Shown here: positions 23,671 to 30,799 of the stretch, piece after piece
How positions within the stretch are numbered: position 1 is the first letter of the stretch
How the letters are laid out: every line of letters begins with the position of its first letter
Made by a program: the position numbers and the translations under genes
The notes under the pieces: model-generated
Database searches by the model: none
Told to the model about the DNA's origin: nothing
Seen by the model: the letters and a program-made list of their open reading frames with translations, nothing else
From: a virus
Direction: 5' to 3' (one strand)
Length of the DNA stretch: 64,000 nt
Virus record (IMG/VR): IMGVR_UViG_3300027996_000009
Span: 1 to 64,000 of that record

Positions 23671-23950
23671 GCCCTCTCATACTAGAACCAAGGTCTATTT
23701 CATAGAAAATACTGAGACGGGCCGCATCAAAGTGGGGTTCACGACAAGCTCGGTTAACGCTCGCGTAGTTGCGCTTCAGACGGGATCTGATTGCCAGTTA
23801 CGACTTCTTGGTTCCGTTATCGCGGATCAAGCGGCGGGGACAACAGAGCTCCAGCTTCACAGGCTGTTCAGTAGGTGGCACCACCGTGGCGAGTGGTTTA
23901 CTAGAGAGATCCTCCCGATGGTCGTGGAACTGCTTTCGGAACCAACTTAA
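23669..23950 (+). CDS. T5orf172/GIY-YIG-like small protein (93 aa)
   Basis: VYFIENTETGRIKVGFTTSSVNARVVALQTGSD near residue 9, with a late ELQLHRLF...GEWFTRE, follows the T5orf172/Mug113 branch of the GIY-YIG superfamily. These are short proteins that keep the first two strands, the Arg region and a Glu. Members are poorly characterised. Some are fused to DNA-binding domains, so a nuclease-like role is possible. The 3' end overlaps the convergent gene by 50 bases. Confidence 0.72.
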   Translation: MPSHTRTKVYFIENTETGRIKVGFTTSSVNARVVALQTGSDCQLRLLGSVIADQAAGTTELQLHRLFSRWHHRGEWFTREILPMVVELLSEPT

Positions 23951-24452
23951 CGTATACGCTCCGCTTCGACCGGCGAATGGTGACTATCTTTGCGTCCACC
24001 AATCTGTATACGAGCCACTCCACTACATCATGTGGAACGCGTAGATCCCTAGAGAGCGCCGGGATTGATGACTGATTAAGTTGGATCGCACCGAGTAGGT
24101 CTTGGGCTACATAACCGTCGATAGGAGGTGTCGTAGTTATGATCTCCTCCTCGCGTGCTTCCTCCCGACGTTGTATCTTGGCTGCATAGGGCATCATTAC
24201 TACATGATCGAGACAGTAAGGTTTGTTTCCGACGGTGCGGCCCGTGCAATCTGGAATCTCACATGGGGGACCATAGCAACGAGCAGACCCGCGACGACGC
24301 CTCGCCGGTTTGTTAGACGATCTGCGAAGAGCTTCGATGAACAAAAGTCGCCTGTCTGTTGCCAACGCCCTTGGCCCCCTGCTCGCGGTACTTACCTCTG
24401 ATGCGCCCTTTAATACCTTACAGCCATAGTCCATAAACCGCATGAATCTCAT
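23901..24452 (-). CDS. putative winged-helix/zinc DNA-binding protein (183 aa)
   Basis: A basic N-terminus (ARRRRGSARCYGPP) and a zinc-like site CEIPDCTG...YCLDH near 64-82 precede a C-terminal helical domain (SIPALSRDLRVPHDVVEWLVYRLVDAKIVTIRRS) that reads as a winged helix-turn-helix. A transcription regulator is the likely role. Start uncertain: Met codons at 24452, 24443 and 24434 are all possible, and the first lies inside the divergent gene. Confidence 0.6.
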   Translation of the reverse strand: MRFMRFMDYGCKVLKGASEVSTASRGPRALATDRRLLFIEALRRSSNKPARRRRGSARCYGPPCEIPDCTGRTVGNKPYCLDHVVMMPYAAKIQRREEAREEEIITTTPPIDGYVAQDLLGAIQLNQSSIPALSRDLRVPHDVVEWLVYRLVDAKIVTIRRSKRSVYVKLVPKAVPRPSGGSL

Positions 24453-24966
24453 TTACACGCATAGGTCTGGTGGTCGTATTTGGCAGGGGGATAAGAACGA
24501 CGTTAAAGCCCTCCTTCAGCGCCCTAATAAAGAAGTTGATCTAATCGGTCTATTTGCGCAGGAGTTTCAGCCGACTGATCCAAATAATCATTACGAACTA
24601 CTTAGGGGCGGGTACGACGATAATGACGCTGCAAATGATGATGAGTTGAAAAAAGTTGGAGAATTAGCCAGTCATTTCTCGGATAGATTCGCGGTTGCTC
24701 TACGCGAGGGGAAAGGGTGCGTGTCGTCGTGCAACATGGGCCTCAATCGCTCTGGGTTGGTGACGGCTCTTACGTTGATGAAAGCGACCCACATGGGACC
24801 TGAAGAGGCGATCAGTCTTGTGAGGCGGAATAGGACTCCCCAACAAGGGTTGAGCGCCCTCTGCAACAGAAAATTCGTGGAAATGATCCGCAAACTTGGC
24901 GCTACAAGCGGGTCTAAGTCGACCTGGACCAAGTGGAACAGGGAATCTCCGAAAGCGCGGCGGTAA
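24442..24966 (+). CDS. dual-specificity/tyrosine phosphatase-like protein
   Basis: The signature C-x5-R loop is present as SCNMGLNRSG (Cys97, Arg103, Ser104), followed by the helix LVTALTLMKATHMGPEEAISLVRRNR, as in cysteine-based protein phosphatases. The His that normally precedes the catalytic Cys is Ser. A preceding Asp-rich loop (GGYDDNDAANDDE) may hold the general acid. At 174 residues the length suits a single-domain DSP. Its substrate, a host phosphoprotein or nucleotide, is unknown. The start codon region overlaps the divergent gene and lacks a clear ribosome site. Confidence 0.75.
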   Translation: MNLIYTHRSGGRIWQGDKNDVKALLQRPNKEVDLIGLFAQEFQPTDPNNHYELLRGGYDDNDAANDDELKKVGELASHFSDRFAVALREGKGCVSSCNMGLNRSGLVTALTLMKATHMGPEEAISLVRRNRTPQQGLSALCNRKFVEMIRKLGATSGSKSTWTKWNRESPKARR

Positions 24967-24986
24967 TATGGACCGACGCATCCGAT

Positions 24987-25012
24987 TCTGTTAGACTCAG
25001 TTGTGGTGATGC
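24987..25012 (+). promoter_or_regulatory. extended -10 promoter ahead of the first homing endonuclease
   Basis: TGT-TAGACT (-10 at 24992-24997) is followed by TGATGC at 25007-25012. The stretch resembles the promoter of the tube paralogue at 28338-28362 (shared TAGACTCA, then GTGATGCACA at similar spacing), suggesting that it was the original tube-gene promoter. Confidence 0.65.
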
Positions 25013-25042
25013 ACAACACGAGCATCTGTCACAGGAGACGAC

Positions 25043-25876
25043 ATGGCCAGAGCAGTTGAGAAGCAGCGCAAGCGGCGCCGCAGCTTGGATTCCAAGCAGC
25101 GGACCGAAGCGGTGCGTCTCTATGAGCTCGGCCTATCTGGTCCTAAAATCGCTCTGCAGTTTGATGTAGGAGTTGACCAGGTCTACAAGGTACTCCATAC
25201 CGCAGGCGTGTGCCGCGATGTGACTGGCTGTCGAAACCGGCGATGGACGGACGATCAAGAAGACCAGATCATTGATGCTTACCTGGAGGGCGAGACTCAG
25301 GTCGGATTAGCCCGAACCTGGAATACAAGCCAGTCAGCGATCTCCTCGATCCTGAAAAGGACGGGAACCCAAACGCGCTACAAAAAGCGAGAGCTTTCTG
25401 CGACTGAGCTGCAGAGCGTTAAGAATCGGTATGAGGCCGGAGAGACGGCAGGCGCTATTGCTGAAGACTTTGACGTCTTCCACAAGCGCATTCTCGTCGA
25501 GCTCAGGCGTATGGGAGCGAAGATTAGGAAACGCCCTGGCTTCCACACGTGGACTGATGACTGCGGTCGCGCCTTCACATTCAAGTCTCTCTGGGAGCTA
25601 CGAGTTGCCCAGCATTTGGACCTGCTTGGGAAGTCTTGGGACTACGAAAAAGCTAAATACACAGTCATCGTAGATGATGGTGTCGCCACCTACACGCCAG
25701 ACTTTTGGATCTACGCAACGTGCGGAGAGCTGGAGGCTGTTGTGGACGTCAAGGGCCGATGGTGGCCCACTGGGCAGCAGGAGAAAATCGAACTCTTCTG
25801 CCAACAGTATCCCCACATTCCGTTCGAGATTTGGGACGCTCGCGTCCTAAAGGGATCAGGCGTTCGCCTTTTTTAA
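25043..25876 (+). CDS. free-standing homing endonuclease, PD-(D/E)xK type, with captured tube-gene start
   Basis: The N-terminal 150 residues hold two or three helix-turn-helix units (LYELGLSGPKIALQF, EGETQVGLARTWNTSQSAI, YEAGETAGAIAEDFDV). The C-terminal domain has the nuclease core FKSLWELRVAQHL (Glu185), YTPDF (Asp220) and VVDVKGR (Asp235, Lys237), as in phage homing endonucleases of the EDxHD/Vsr-related group. Its first six codons (MARAVE) match the first six of the tube gene that follows (MARAVD) at 16 of 18 bases. I infer insertion at the tube start, with the original start and promoter now driving the endonuclease. Confidence 0.82.
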   Translation: MARAVEKQRKRRRSLDSKQRTEAVRLYELGLSGPKIALQFDVGVDQVYKVLHTAGVCRDVTGCRNRRWTDDQEDQIIDAYLEGETQVGLARTWNTSQSAISSILKRTGTQTRYKKRELSATELQSVKNRYEAGETAGAIAEDFDVFHKRILVELRRMGAKIRKRPGFHTWTDDCGRAFTFKSLWELRVAQHLDLLGKSWDYEKAKYTVIVDDGVATYTPDFWIYATCGELEAVVDVKGRWWPTGQQEKIELFCQQYPHIPFEIWDARVLKGSGVRLF

Positions 25877-25901
25877 GGTATGAACAGGAGCATAAACCCT
25901 T

Positions 25902-26384
25902 ATGGCTAGAGCAGTTGACACAGACCTCTATCACAACTTCCGGTTTCACGTTGTCGACCCGGCGGGTCAGAACCTGGACCCAGTTGCAGGCTTCCGGACC
26001 GCCAGCATCCCCGACCTCACCGTCGACATGGCGGAGTACCGTGAGGGCGTGTTCAAGTACACCCGAAAGTATCCTGGCATTCCGAAGGTCGGTGATTGCT
26101 CCCTGAGCAAGGGCGTGGTCAAGAAGGACTCCGACTTCCTCCTCTGGATCTTCAAGTGCATCAACGGCGGTGAGACCTACCGTTCTGACATCACGATCCA
26201 GGAATACCACATTGCCGACGAATGGGGCATTGACGGTAGTCCCTCGAAGGTCATTCAGCTCAAGGAGGTCTTCCCGACCTCTGTCAAGCCGACCGGTGAC
26301 AAGGACGCTTCGAGCTCCGACGTCGCCATCCAGGAGATCACCCTCGCTGTCGAGGAGATAGTCGTGGAACTCGTTGTCAACTAG
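25902..26384 (+). CDS. tail tube protein (gp19-like, 160 aa)
   Basis: The layout is that of T4 gp19-family tube proteins: an N-terminal YHNFRFHV strand, a FRTASIPDLTVDMAEYREG loop, KYPGIPKVGDCSLSKGVVKKDSDFLLWI, and a late DVAIQEITLAVEEI strand. Hexamers stack to form the tube inside the sheath. The gene is bracketed by homing endonucleases. Its first codons are echoed at the start of the upstream one and its last ten codons at the end of the downstream one. AGGAG lies 11 bases before the ATG. It has no promoter of its own. Confidence 0.85.
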   Translation: MARAVDTDLYHNFRFHVVDPAGQNLDPVAGFRTASIPDLTVDMAEYREGVFKYTRKYPGIPKVGDCSLSKGVVKKDSDFLLWIFKCINGGETYRSDITIQEYHIADEWGIDGSPSKVIQLKEVFPTSVKPTGDKDASSSDVAIQEITLAVEEIVVELVVN

Positions 26385-26416
26385 AGACTTAGGTTTCTAC
26401 CTTGATTCGGGCATAG

Positions 26417-26455
26417 TTGCGGGCTAGTCTGGGATACAAACCCAGGAGCCCGCAA
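26417..26455 (+). promoter_or_regulatory. hairpin that buries the ribosome site of the GIY-YIG endonuclease gene
   Basis: TTGCGGGCT (26417-26425) pairs with AGCCCGCAA (26447-26455), and inside it CTGGG pairs with CCCAG around a seven-base loop. The gene's AGGAG (26444-26448) lies within the right arm, 11 bases before ATG 26460. Phage T4 keeps several homing endonucleases translationally silent in the same way. There is no T-run, so it is not an ordinary terminator. Confidence 0.75.
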
Positions 26456-26459
26456 TTCC

Positions 26460-27587
26460 ATGTACAGAGTCGTAGTTATCAAGAATCCAATTGATGGCGC
26501 AGTAATTTACGTTGGCCGAGAGAAGCAGTCTGGAAACGGCCGATACGCGCTCAACAGGCTTTTGTCGGATACAAGGCGTGGCGGTAACAGCAAACGTCAT
26601 TTAGTGGTCAGACGCTTGGTCGAACAAGGCCTTAGTTTGTGCTACCTAGCTATCGCCGAGAATCTGCACGTAAATGCAGCTAAGAAGCTGGTGAACGAGC
26701 TACGGGAACAGCACGGAGTTCAGCTCTCCCGTTACGGGTCCACTCGGCCTCGTGTCCACCAGAAAACCGATCCCAACTCGCCATATTTGGACAAAGCAGA
26801 GGTCTACTACGTCTACGAACTGATCCGGCCAGACACCGACAATGTGTTCTACGTGGGCAAGGGGTCAGATCGTCAGCAACCACGAGTTGACGCTCACATC
26901 CGGAAGGCTAAGTCCGGGAAGAAGGGGCACAAGTTCGCGATCATCCGCAAGCTACTTGCGGCCGGTCTCAAGCCCGTTGAGCATAGGATCGCCGAGAACC
27001 TCACCGAGTCCAAAGCGCTCAAGCTCGAAGTCGAGCACATTAGTTCAATAGGATTGAACCTTCTTGCAAACGATGCCTCTGGTGGTCAGACGGCGCCCAC
27101 TGGCGATGACCACTGGACGCGTAGGCATCCGGAGAAGGTTCTACGAGGTGAGAGCCATCCCATGCGGAGGGATCCTAGTCGAGCCGCACGCGGGCCGCAA
27201 AACGGCGCATACACTAAGCCTGAGTGCCGGGTTCGCGGCGCCAAGCACGGGATGTCGAAGCTGGATTACCAGCAGGTCACGAGGATCCGTGCGCGGTATC
27301 AAGAGGGATTGGACTCAGGGAAGCGAGTAACCGGGAAGCGCCTGGCCGCAGATTATGGCGTGACTCCTACCCAGATATCTCGTGTACTTCGTGGTGAGAG
27401 TTGGGACCTGCCGAATCTCATCAAGAAGCACGGCAACGCGAAGCTCACTAAAGAGCAGATCGCGTCTATTCCAGCGAAGCTCGCTGCAGGGTTGAATCAG
27501 AAGCAGCTGGCAGAAGAACTAGGCGTGAGTCATAGCCTCATCAACTACTACGCCAAGAAGATAGTCGTGGAACTGGTCGTCAACTAG
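26460..27587 (+). CDS. free-standing GIY-YIG homing endonuclease with captured tube-gene end
   Basis: Two GIY-YIG-like segments are visible: residues 2-34 (YRVVVIKNP...VIYVGRE) and a better one at 116-150 (VYYVYELIRP...VFYVGKGSDRQQPRVDAHI), with the Glu of LEVEHI near 190. NUMOD3-like repeats (HWTRRHPEKVLRGESHP, GPQNGAYTKPE) and two helix-turn-helix units follow, for DNA recognition. The last ten codons, ending KIVVELVVN, repeat the end of the tube gene at 28 of 31 bases including the stop. This indicates insertion at the tube 3' end. Translation is probably held back by the hairpin upstream. Confidence 0.87.
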   Translation: MYRVVVIKNPIDGAVIYVGREKQSGNGRYALNRLLSDTRRGGNSKRHLVVRRLVEQGLSLCYLAIAENLHVNAAKKLVNELREQHGVQLSRYGSTRPRVHQKTDPNSPYLDKAEVYYVYELIRPDTDNVFYVGKGSDRQQPRVDAHIRKAKSGKKGHKFAIIRKLLAAGLKPVEHRIAENLTESKALKLEVEHISSIGLNLLANDASGGQTAPTGDDHWTRRHPEKVLRGESHPMRRDPSRAARGPQNGAYTKPECRVRGAKHGMSKLDYQQVTRIRARYQEGLDSGKRVTGKRLAADYGVTPTQISRVLRGESWDLPNLIKKHGNAKLTKEQIASIPAKLAAGLNQKQLAEELGVSHSLINYYAKKIVVELVVN

Positions 27588-27617
27588 ACGCCCCGTATCT
27601 AGACCCAATTGGAAGAT

Positions 27618-27642
27618 AGCGCCCCTAGTGGGCGCTCTTTTT
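27618..27642 (+). terminator. Rho-independent terminator
   Basis: AGCGCCC and GGGCGCT form a seven-pair stem around a five-base loop, followed by CTTTTT. It closes the tube/endonuclease operon and faces the convergent small gene. Confidence 0.85.
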
Positions 27643-27644
27643 CA

Positions 27645-27851
27645 TCAGTCAGACTTGGTGTGTCGACGTCGCTTTCCGCTGCTCACACGCTCAAGACGTG
27701 AGGCCATTCCGGGAATGGCGTCAGCCAACTTCTTAGCTAGGCTCACCTCAGCCGCGTCGAGGCCTGTTCCCCCTTCCAGGCACTTGATGATGACCTTGAG
27801 CTCCCTATCGCTCAGGTCCAGAGTCCATACGAAGTTGCGCTGGAGGTGCAT
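27645..27851 (-). CDS. small helical protein (68 aa)
   Basis: WTLDLSDRELKVIIKCLEGG near residue 9 followed by a second helix (AAEVSLAKKLADAIPGM) and a basic tail is the pattern of many short phage proteins with a 'LSxxELxxLxxALxG' helix pair. Their role is unknown. It is convergent with the terminator at 27618, which may serve both strands. Confidence 0.6.
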   Translation of the reverse strand: MHLQRNFVWTLDLSDRELKVIIKCLEGGTGLDAAEVSLAKKLADAIPGMASRLERVSSGKRRRHTKSD

Positions 27852-27935
27852 CGTGGGCGCCTATCGGGTAATCTGAGATCTCACCCGGCGGTGCCGGAAT
27901 TAGCATCAGTTTACAGCAAGAGAAGACCAGACCGT
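27852..27935 (+). promoter_or_regulatory. control region before the gene at 27936
   Basis: GGGTAATCT near 27867-27875 could act as a -10 (TAATCT, as at 28979), and a GCATCA element lies at 27903-27908. AAGAGAAG near 27919 is the ribosome site. Confidence 0.35.
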
Positions 27936-28328
27936 ATGGAGAACGGACTCAAGTACCACGGATCGTGGGACAATGCCTGCCCGAGCGGCGTCTCCTACAC
28001 CGAGCACGTTCAATCTCTTCCTCTGATGTTGGTCCAGATGTACTGGCAGGCTGGAGGGACTGGAATTTTTGCGGTCCATCCGATGATCGCGTCAATGCTG
28101 AGCGTGGTAGATCCGGCCCGCTTCGGGTCGTTCAAGTTTCACGAGGCCCAAGAATGGCCGGTCGAGGTCGGGGCCATAGGTGGTATCTCGGTGTGGGCTG
28201 ACGTCTCTATTGGTGGAGCCGAGATCCTGATAGTTGATGAGCCTGGGTCCCTGCAGCCTCACGCGAGGGTAACGCTCTCTAACTTCATCGACGTTCCAGA
28301 GGTTCTGGACAGAATGGCGCGTCTCTGA
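27936..28328 (+). CDS. unknown protein between the two tube genes (130 aa)
   Basis: The start at 27936 is chosen for its ribosome site. An in-frame ATG at 27846 would run through the control region. The sequence is mixed, with GTGIFAVHPMIASMLSVVDPARF and a strand-rich VGAIGGISVWADVSIGGAEILIVDE end. Its position between two tube-like genes suggests a tail protein. No family recognised. Confidence 0.6.
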   Translation: MENGLKYHGSWDNACPSGVSYTEHVQSLPLMLVQMYWQAGGTGIFAVHPMIASMLSVVDPARFGSFKFHEAQEWPVEVGAIGGISVWADVSIGGAEILIVDEPGSLQPHARVTLSNFIDVPEVLDRMARL

Positions 28329-28337
28329 GCGGGCGAA

Positions 28338-28362
28338 TCTGATAGACTCATTGATGTGATGC
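28338..28362 (+). promoter_or_regulatory. extended -10 promoter of the second tube gene
   Basis: TGA-TAGACT (-10 at 28343-28348) with TGATGC at 28357-28362, 18 bases before the GTG start. This is the clearest example of the window's promoter type and a close match to the element at 24987. Confidence 0.7.
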
Positions 28363-28380
28363 ACACCGGAGGTTAACCCC

Positions 28381-28953
28381 GTGGCCAGAGCGCTCAGCAC
28401 CGATCCCCTACAGAACTTCTCCTATTACCTGCTAGACATTCCAGTCGCGGCAAGCCCTCCAGTAGCGTTCCCATTCAAAATCGGCCAGGGACTTTCAGAG
28501 GGACAGCTACTGAGCTTTAAGTCCATCTCAATTCCATCCGTATCAATGGGGATGAAGACGATTCAGGAGGGAAACTGGCCGTATGCACACCAAATTCCTA
28601 CAGGACAGATCACAACAGGAGATACGACTATCGAGGCTGCTGTGACCCCGCTCTCAATGGACTTCTATCTGTGGTTCTTCCAGGCAGTGTGGGGAACAGG
28701 GGCGCCCCGGCGTAACTTCACTGTGGTCCACACGAGAGCTGACAAGCTCATCCCCAGGCGGGTCGTCAATCTCTTTGGGTGCGTCCCTAAAAGCTGGCAG
28801 CCGTCTTCTAACTTTGATGCCAGTTCCAGCGAGCTATCGATCGAGAGCTTAACCGTGTCTGTGCACCAGGTAGAGGTTCTCCCAGGGATCCCAGGACCCC
28901 CCAGTGTTCCAAATGCTCCAGTGGTCCCAGGGGTCCCAGGAGCTTCTATTTGA
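28381..28953 (+). CDS. second tail tube-like protein with collagen-like tail (190 aa)
   Basis: A paralogue of the tube protein at 25902. The N-terminal MARALSTDPLQNFSYYLLD aligns with MARAVDTDLYHNFRFHVVD, and the LSFKSISIPSVSMGMKTIQEGNWPY, DFYLWFFQAV and SIESLTVSVHQVEVL segments match in order. The C-terminus adds a 25-residue Pro/Gly-rich stretch. Starts at GTG with GGAGG upstream. Myophages may carry a second gp19-like protein in the tube initiator or baseplate, which is a likely role here. Confidence 0.75.
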   Translation: MARALSTDPLQNFSYYLLDIPVAASPPVAFPFKIGQGLSEGQLLSFKSISIPSVSMGMKTIQEGNWPYAHQIPTGQITTGDTTIEAAVTPLSMDFYLWFFQAVWGTGAPRRNFTVVHTRADKLIPRRVVNLFGCVPKSWQPSSNFDASSSELSIESLTVSVHQVEVLPGIPGPPSVPNAPVVPGVPGASI

Positions 28954-28975
28954 TACGCTCTTTTTGGCCTGAAAG

Positions 28976-28989
28976 TGTTAATCTGATGC
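28976..28989 (+). promoter_or_regulatory. extended -10 promoter before the lipoprotein gene
   Basis: TGT-TAATCT at 28976-28984 is fused to GATGC in the same way as the TATACTGATGC promoters at 15650 and 17141. The lipoprotein start follows 15 bases later. Confidence 0.5.
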
Positions 28990-29003
28990 ACAGAGGAAGT
29001 CAC

Positions 29004-29273
29004 ATGAGAGCACTACGAAATTCCATCTTCGCCATCGGGCTGGCCCTGTCCACCGGCTGCTGCGCTACCGTAGACCTGATCCGGGCCGACTACACGAAGG
29101 CTGACCGAGCTACCTTCGATGCAGTCGCTCCCGCCTACGAGGCTTACCTCGACGGGGACACGACGCTCGACAAGGACGCGAAGAAGCGAGGTAAGCGGAC
29201 TATCACCACCTGGCGCCTCCGCCTGGAGCAAGCTGAAGCTCCCGTGCTTCCTGCTGATGGCGAAGGAGAGTAG
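29004..29273 (+). CDS. small lipoprotein (89 aa)
   Basis: The start at 29004 has GAGGAAG eight bases upstream. An in-frame ATG at 28950 overlaps the previous gene and is rejected. MRALRNSIFAIGLALSTGCC is a compact signal peptide with a lipobox. The mature part is a charged helical chain of about 70 residues. With the small helical gene immediately after it, an o-spanin-like or envelope-modifying role is possible but unproven. Confidence 0.7.
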   Translation: MRALRNSIFAIGLALSTGCCATVDLIRADYTKADRATFDAVAPAYEAYLDGDTTLDKDAKKRGKRTITTWRLRLEQAEAPVLPADGEGE

Positions 29274-29275
29274 CC

Positions 29276-29635
29276 GTGGCCGAACTCACAGGTAGCCTTG
29301 AAGACCTCGCGAAGGATCTCGGCGGTAAGGTCCTCGATCAGGTTAAGGACGACTTCGGTGATGCCTGGGACAGCGTCAAGGATGAGGTCAAGGACATCCT
29401 CGCTGACGTAGCCAAGGATGCGGGGCGTCTTGCAGTCAAGAAGCTCCAGGGCGAGGACGTCTCTGAGGCCGAGAAGCACATCAACGCGCAGCTCCTCAAT
29501 CTGAAGGTCGCAGGTGAGATCCTCGCGGTCCGCACCTTCTGGGAATCCTTCGGCAAGGTCATGGAAGTGATCGGAACTGGCCTCGGTGCCATCGCCAAGG
29601 CTGGGATTAAGACGCTCCTAGGCGGACTGGGATAG
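29276..29635 (+). CDS. helical protein with amphipathic segments (119 aa)
   Basis: Starts at GTG 29276, two bases after the lipoprotein stop. It is almost wholly helical with repeated DVKDDFGDAWDSVKDEVKDILADVAKDA-type amphipathic heptads. The end, MEVIGTGLGAIAKAGIKTLLGGLG, is a hydrophobic, Gly-rich helix like those of membrane-active peptides. It may work with the adjacent lipoprotein at the envelope. No family recognised. Confidence 0.65.
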   Translation: MAELTGSLEDLAKDLGGKVLDQVKDDFGDAWDSVKDEVKDILADVAKDAGRLAVKKLQGEDVSEAEKHINAQLLNLKVAGEILAVRTFWESFGKVMEVIGTGLGAIAKAGIKTLLGGLG

Positions 29636-29640
29636 ATATG

Positions 29641-29673
29641 CCACTAACCCAGGAATTTCCTGGGTTTTAGTGG
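29641..29673 (+). terminator. strong hairpin terminator-like structure
   Basis: AACCCAGGAA pairs with TTCCTGGGTT, flanked by an outer CCACTA/TAGTGG pair, six bases after the stop of the helical gene. The T-run (TTTT) lies in the right arm rather than after it. Confidence 0.6.
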
Positions 29674-29683
29674 TCCATCTCCG

Positions 29684-29722
29684 TTGACTCGCCCTAGTGA
29701 TGCATATAGGATGACCGCATCA
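29684..29722 (+). promoter_or_regulatory. promoter with inverted TGATGC pair
   Basis: TTGACT at 29684-29689 and TAGGAT at 29707-29712 are 17 bases apart. The -10 lies between TGATGC (29698-29703) and GCATCA (29717-29722), an inverted pair with a 13-base spacer. This is the best -35/-10 pair among the forward late promoters. Confidence 0.55.
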
Positions 29723-29772
29723 CCAACTTCGGTGACGAAACCAGGCCTAAACAATAGGGCAAGGAAAACAAC

Positions 29773-30237
29773 ATGACAGTTCGCACTCAATACGGTGTGC
29801 CATCGGCGTTGGCTACGGTCAACAACACCGCCCCGGTCGCCTTCACCGTCAACCGTCCGCGTACCCTTCCGGTAGAGCGGAACACCATCGACCACGTGGC
29901 TCGTCCATACCGTCGTCAGGAGTTTGAGGGTGGCCTTGCCGTCCTGCAGCTCAACGCAGCATGCGCTATCGGCGATGTCGCCGTTCGCGCGGTCGAGATC
30001 ATGGCTTGGGACGGAACGGTCGCTCGGACCGTGCTCAGCACCACTGGCAACGAGTATCTCGGTAACGCGACAATCACGACTGAGCTTCTGGCTCGGCTGA
30101 TCATCGCGGAAGACGAGGCTGGCGCCCGCGTTTCTCTCTTCAAAGTCACCGGCGGCACCATCGCTAGCTGTGGACTCACCGGTCGGTTCGACTTCGGCCT
30201 CCACAACGCCAACTACGGGAGCAACCAGGGCCTCTAA
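29773..30237 (+). CDS. small virion-type protein (154 aa)
   Basis: A compact strand-rich protein without cysteine clusters, signal or membrane segment (GGLAVLQLNAACAIGDVAVRAVEIMAWDG in the centre, FDFGLHNANYGSNQGL at the end). AAGGAAAA precedes the ATG. It and the next gene form a two-gene unit between strong terminators, typical of abundant virion proteins such as decoration proteins. The sequence does not prove this. Confidence 0.65.
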   Translation: MTVRTQYGVPSALATVNNTAPVAFTVNRPRTLPVERNTIDHVARPYRRQEFEGGLAVLQLNAACAIGDVAVRAVEIMAWDGTVARTVLSTTGNEYLGNATITTELLARLIIAEDEAGARVSLFKVTGGTIASCGLTGRFDFGLHNANYGSNQGL

Positions 30238-30250
30238 GCCTAACGGCTTA
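30235..30250 (+). repeat. small intergenic hairpin
   Basis: TAAGCC-TAAC-GGCTTA, overlapping the stop codon of the preceding gene. It lacks a T-run. It may stabilise the upstream message end or reduce read-through. Confidence 0.4.
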
Positions 30251-30296
30251 GAACACACCTGGCTGATCTTCCTAGGAAACAAGAAGGAAAACCAAC

Positions 30297-30731
30297 ATGA
30301 GTCTTTACAGTCAACTGCCTCTCGGAAATGTCACCCTCCCCTCCGGCGGAACCGCCGTCGTCACTGGCGCTCAGATGAGCGTCCGCGTCGAGGAAGACGA
30401 GATGCTTCTTCATCTCAACTTCCAAGGCAACATTCTCGGTGTTACCGCCGCCGTTCTCACGATGGGCTTCGAGGTCGATGGCGTTGCCGCGACCGCTCTG
30501 CCCCTTTTGGGTCACACGTTCCTCACTGGGCAGCTTCAGCTTCCCGTGAACTTCACGCTTCCCGTGACCCTCACCAAGGGTGAGCACGTGGTTGCGCTGA
30601 CGGCGAACACCACCACCGCTGCTGCAGCGACGGATGGCACCGCTTTCGATTGCCGCTTCTCGGCGACCCGCGTGTCCAACGCGGCTGCTCTGGCGCACGG
30701 CGTCGACAGCAAGGTCCAGGGCATCTTCTAG
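30297..30731 (+). CDS. small virion-type protein (144 aa)
   Basis: A strand-rich, Thr/Val/Leu-rich protein (LPSGGTAVVTGAQMSVRVEEDEMLLHLNFQG) with a jelly-roll-like alternation of strands. AAGGAAAA precedes the ATG, the same ribosome site as the previous gene. Probably an abundant structural or head-decoration protein. No family recognised. Confidence 0.65.
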   Translation: MSLYSQLPLGNVTLPSGGTAVVTGAQMSVRVEEDEMLLHLNFQGNILGVTAAVLTMGFEVDGVAATALPLLGHTFLTGQLQLPVNFTLPVTLTKGEHVVALTANTTTAAAATDGTAFDCRFSATRVSNAAALAHGVDSKVQGIF

Positions 30732-30748
30732 GCCTAGACCCAAGGATC

Positions 30749-30786
30749 AAAACAAGCCCAGAGGGTTTCCCTCTGGGCTTGTTCCT
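30749..30786 (+). terminator. very strong hairpin terminator
   Basis: A perfect 15-pair stem, AACAAGCCCAGAGGG with CCCTCTGGGCTTGTT, around a three-base loop at 30751-30783. The right arm ends in TTGTTCCTT. It separates the forward block from the reverse block. Confidence 0.85.
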
Positions 30787-30799
30787 TGTACTGATGTCT

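Noticed and set aside
26417-26455. Terminator between the tube gene and the GIY-YIG gene
   Set aside because: The stem is strong but has no T-run and contains the next gene's ribosome site, so a translational role fits better.
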